A DNA stretch of 7,155 nt from an uncultured Desulfohalobiaceae bacterium (GTDB lineage Bacteria; Desulfobacterota; Desulfovibrionia; Desulfovibrionales; Desulfonatronovibrionaceae). The notes beneath the pieces are model-generated. The model worked only from the letters and a program-made list of their open reading frames with translations, was not told the DNA's origin and ran no database searches. The position numbers were made by a program, and so were the translations under genes. The stretch spans positions 1 to 7,155 of the forward strand of contig CAJXJU010000062.1 of assembly GCA_913055195.1 (NCBI GenBank). The letters run 5' to 3'. Shown in pieces: positions 5,290 to 7,155 of the stretch. Within the stretch, counting starts at the first letter, position 1. Every line of letters starts with the position of its first letter.

Positions 5290-6486
5290 ATGAAAAAAAT
5301 TGCGGATAAGAAAATTCTCTTTATTTTCTTGCTGACCTTTGTCCTGGGCTGGGGAGCTTTCCTCACCCTGAACGCGGCTGACACCGTTTTAGTGGGAGAC
5401 AACCTGGGGTTGAGCGGCAAGTTAGGAGAACTCATTGCCAAAACTCCAAAATGCCTTGGTGAAGCTGCCAAAGGATGTATCAACCCCGGTGCCCCAAGAG
5501 GATACCTGGGCATTCCCGGCGCTCCCACTCCCAACCTTATTTTAGGTTTTCTGTGGGCCATCTGGGTAGGCTGGATTTTTTCCACAGTAGGCGCTTTTGG
5601 CGGCATCATGGCCGGAGTTGGCCATATTACCATTTTCGGTCTGGCTGATTATGCCAAGAGCTTCAAAAAAACCAATGTTGCCCTGAATAAATTTTTAACC
5701 GATACCATCCGCGTATCTAATATGTTCCTGGTGGGCTTAAGTGGTGCTGTTTCCAGTTGGAACTACTGGAAGATGAAACGTATTGTTGCCCCTCTGGCCA
5801 TTGCTATGGCCATTGGCGCGGTTGGTGGCGCTGTTGGTATTGCCGAGCTGACAGCAGGTAAAGTCAGCCTCAAATCTTACATTGGTTACTTTGGTCTGGC
5901 TGTTTTTGCTGTGGCTGGTTTTATGTGGTATGGCACAACTGCTAAAGCACGGGCTAAAAATAAGGCCGCCAAGGAAGCTGCCAAGCGTTTTCAGGAAAAC
6001 GCTCAAAAAGAAGGCGCTACAAACGAAGGAGTCAAGCTGGTAAAATTCTCCTTAAATGAATGCATTTTCAGCTTTTTGGGCGTTGAATTCAAATTCAATC
6101 CAATATTGGCAGGACTTGGCGGATTGACCATTGCCATCATCGCGGTCTTCCTGGGTATCGGCGGCGGTTTTCTCCTGGTTCCTTTCATGACTGACATTGT
6201 AAAATTGCCCATGTTCATTGTGGCAGGTACATCAGCCTTTATCGTTCTCATCAAGATGATTGTGGGTATCTTCACATACATTGTCTTAAAAGGTGCGACT
6301 GTTTACTGGCCCCTGATTGGTGCAGAACTGGTAGGAATTTTCCTCGGCTCTATGATCGGCCCCAGGACACAAAAATATATCCCTGATATCTGGCTGAAAC
6401 GTTTGTTTGTTATCCTGGCCATCTATGTTGGTCTGCGCTACACTTCAAAGGGATTTTTGGGTTACAGCATCGTCCCTCCATATTAA
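5290..6486 (+). CDS. TauE/SafE (TSUP) family sulfur-anion transporter, enlarged form
   Basis: Inner-membrane transporter of the TSUP family, whose members move sulfite, sulfoacetate, thiosulfate or related anions. At 398 residues it is well above the more common 250-280. Membrane segments are predicted at about 8-28, 84-110, 144-158, 164-186, 196-214, 272-298, 308-332, 338-356 and 367-385. The family's duplicated glycine-rich motif appears as STVGAFGGIMAG (98-109) and GIGGGFLLVP (289-298). Extra length comes from a loop after the first helix (about 31-80) with C55 and C63, probably periplasmic, and a basic Ala/Lys-rich loop (about 216-270) between the two halves, probably cytoplasmic. The start has a good ribosome site. 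A sigma54 promoter about 130 bases upstream implies induction by an NtrC-type activator. A partner membrane protein gene follows after 66 bases. Substrate and direction of transport are not readable; sulfite or sulfate are guesses from family and likely organism. Confidence 0.93.
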   Translation: MKKIADKKILFIFLLTFVLGWGAFLTLNAADTVLVGDNLGLSGKLGELIAKTPKCLGEAAKGCINPGAPRGYLGIPGAPTPNLILGFLWAIWVGWIFSTVGAFGGIMAGVGHITIFGLADYAKSFKKTNVALNKFLTDTIRVSNMFLVGLSGAVSSWNYWKMKRIVAPLAIAMAIGAVGGAVGIAELTAGKVSLKSYIGYFGLAVFAVAGFMWYGTTAKARAKNKAAKEAAKRFQENAQKEGATNEGVKLVKFSLNECIFSFLGVEFKFNPILAGLGGLTIAIIAVFLGIGGGFLLVPFMTDIVKLPMFIVAGTSAFIVLIKMIVGIFTYIVLKGATVYWPLIGAELVGIFLGSMIGPRTQKYIPDIWLKRLFVILAIYVGLRYTSKGFLGYSIVPPY

Positions 6487-6493
6487 AAACACG

Positions 6494-6536
6494 AAAAAAA
6501 ACAAAAAAAGAGGCAGGGCCATCATGCCCTGTCTCT
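6494..6536 (-). terminator. Minus-oriented terminator hairpin between two plus-strand genes
   Basis: AGAGGCAGGGC at 6509-6519 pairs with GCCCTGTCTCT at 6526-6536 (11 base pairs, one G-T) around a six-base loop. The A runs lie on the left (6494-6501 and 6503-6509), so only the minus-strand RNA has the hairpin followed by U7-G-U8, a strong intrinsic terminator. On the plus strand no T run follows, so transcription from the transporter should read through into the next gene. It may stop antisense transcripts, or the plus-strand hairpin may stabilise or mark a processed 3' end of the transporter mRNA. Confidence 0.7.
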
Positions 6537-6552
6537 ATAAGATAAGTAAAAA

Positions 6553-7155
6553 ATGAATAATTTTGAACTGCAATTCTATCAAATTTGCGATGCCTTGTTT
6601 ATCCACTTCTATCGTCTTGTTCCGGACCCTATAGTAGCTTTTTTTATCGGAACCTTTTTACTGGCTTTTGTTACTGTTATCATTGGTGAGTTTACTATTT
6701 CCATTGCATTTTTAGCTAATCGCAAATATGTTGACAATTTAAACAGCGAACTCATAAAATGGAACAATCTTTCAGTGGAAGCCATTGAGGCCGGAGACAA
6801 AGAAACATACAAATCATGTAATGATCAGGCCAATGAAATTTTCGGCAAGGTCTTCTTTCTCTCACTGGCGTATGCCGCATCATCACTCTGGCCTGCACCA
6901 TTCGCCCTCGCCTGGATGCAATACAGATTTCCCAACCTGGAACTTCCCCTGCCTCTGACCATCCCCTATCTAGGAGATAGACTAGGATTTATCGCCTTGT
7001 TTATTCTTCTCTATATCATTGCAAAATATATCTTTTCCTTCCTCAAACCCCATCTGCCATACTTTCGTAAAATTGACGCTATGCTAGCTGTTTATGAACA
7101 GGAACAAGCCAAAATGAAGAGCTTTGGCGATTTATTGGAAAAGTCTGTCACTTCT
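6553..7155 (+). CDS. Membrane protein, DUF106/Oxa1-like layout, cut by window end
   Basis: The frame runs 201 codons from ATG 6553 with no stop before the right edge, so the C-terminus is missing. I do not recognise a named gene. Predicted membrane helices lie at about 27-53, 98-121 and 143-163. Between the first two is a charged, helix-prone segment (about 56-95) containing NLNSELIKW and EAGDKETYKSCNDQANEIFGK. A Trp/Pro-rich patch (SLWPAPFALAWMQYRF, 111-126) ends the second helix. One helix, a cytoplasmic coiled segment, then paired helices is the layout of DUF106/EMC3-type members of the Oxa1 superfamily; this is resemblance only. The ribosome site is weak. The gene follows the TSUP transporter by 66 bases on the same strand with no plus-strand terminator between, so co-transcription from the sigma54 promoter is likely, and it may help insert, stabilise or regulate the transporter. 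Confidence 0.85.
   Translation, partial: MNNFELQFYQICDALFIHFYRLVPDPIVAFFIGTFLLAFVTVIIGEFTISIAFLANRKYVDNLNSELIKWNNLSVEAIEAGDKETYKSCNDQANEIFGKVFFLSLAYAASSLWPAPFALAWMQYRFPNLELPLPLTIPYLGDRLGFIALFILLYIIAKYIFSFLKPHLPYFRKIDAMLAVYEQEQAKMKSFGDLLEKSVTS

Noticed and set aside
5256..5633. Minus-strand open frame of 125 codons opposite the 5' part of the transporter
   Set aside because: It is antisense to a well supported membrane protein gene, and its Pro/Lys-rich product is typical of a shadow frame.
6003..6812. Minus-strand open frames opposite the end of the transporter and the start of the last gene
   Set aside because: They overlap strongly supported plus-strand membrane protein genes, lack ribosome sites and show no family features.

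Overview
The window looks like a chromosomal segment of a Gram-negative, sulfur-metabolising bacterium, most likely a deltaproteobacterial sulfate reducer of the Desulfovibrio type. This rests on protein character: an enlarged TauE/SafE (TSUP) transporter, a DUF169 protein, a PAS histidine kinase with an NtrC-type response regulator, and sigma54 promoters. Base composition is moderate to AT-rich. The lineage is an inference; no rRNA or other taxonomic marker is present.

Layout, left to right. Bases 1-306 hold no supportable gene, only a small tandem repeat. Next comes a minus-strand cluster read right to left: a small His-rich membrane protein (3783-3307), a membrane-bound PAS histidine kinase (3310-1769, overlapping the previous gene by 4 bases) and a sigma54-activating response regulator (1731-307). 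A separate minus-strand DUF169 gene (4758-3985) ends in a clear intrinsic terminator at 3928-3879. A control region of about 530 bases follows. On the plus strand are a 398-residue TSUP anion transporter (5290-6486) and a second membrane protein (from 6553) that is cut by the right edge of the window.

The main result is in the control region. It carries two divergent sigma54 (-24/-12) promoters, each with the GG-N10-GC core at exact spacing. One faces the DUF169 gene (4848-4833, an almost ideal match) and one faces the transporter (5157-5172). Between them lie inverted repeats and a cluster of TGCG/CGCA half-sites, placed where a sigma54 activator normally binds. The response regulator encoded a few kilobases away is of exactly the class needed to fire such promoters. 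I infer one signalling module: membrane sensor pair, phosphorelay, sigma54 activator, then divergent induction of a sulfur-anion transporter with its partner membrane protein and of a Cys-rich DUF169 protein. The signal is not known from the sequence. Sulfite or another sulfur oxyanion is a guess from the transporter family.

Other points of note: a GAFTHA variant of the sigma54-contacting GAFTGA loop in the regulator; a 24-base dyad next to the -12 element of the transporter promoter; a 12-base perfect anti-Shine-Dalgarno complement in the transporter leader, far from its start codon; a terminator-like hairpin pointing the 'wrong' way between the two plus-strand genes; and an architecture in the truncated last protein that recalls DUF106/EMC3-type members of the Oxa1 superfamily.
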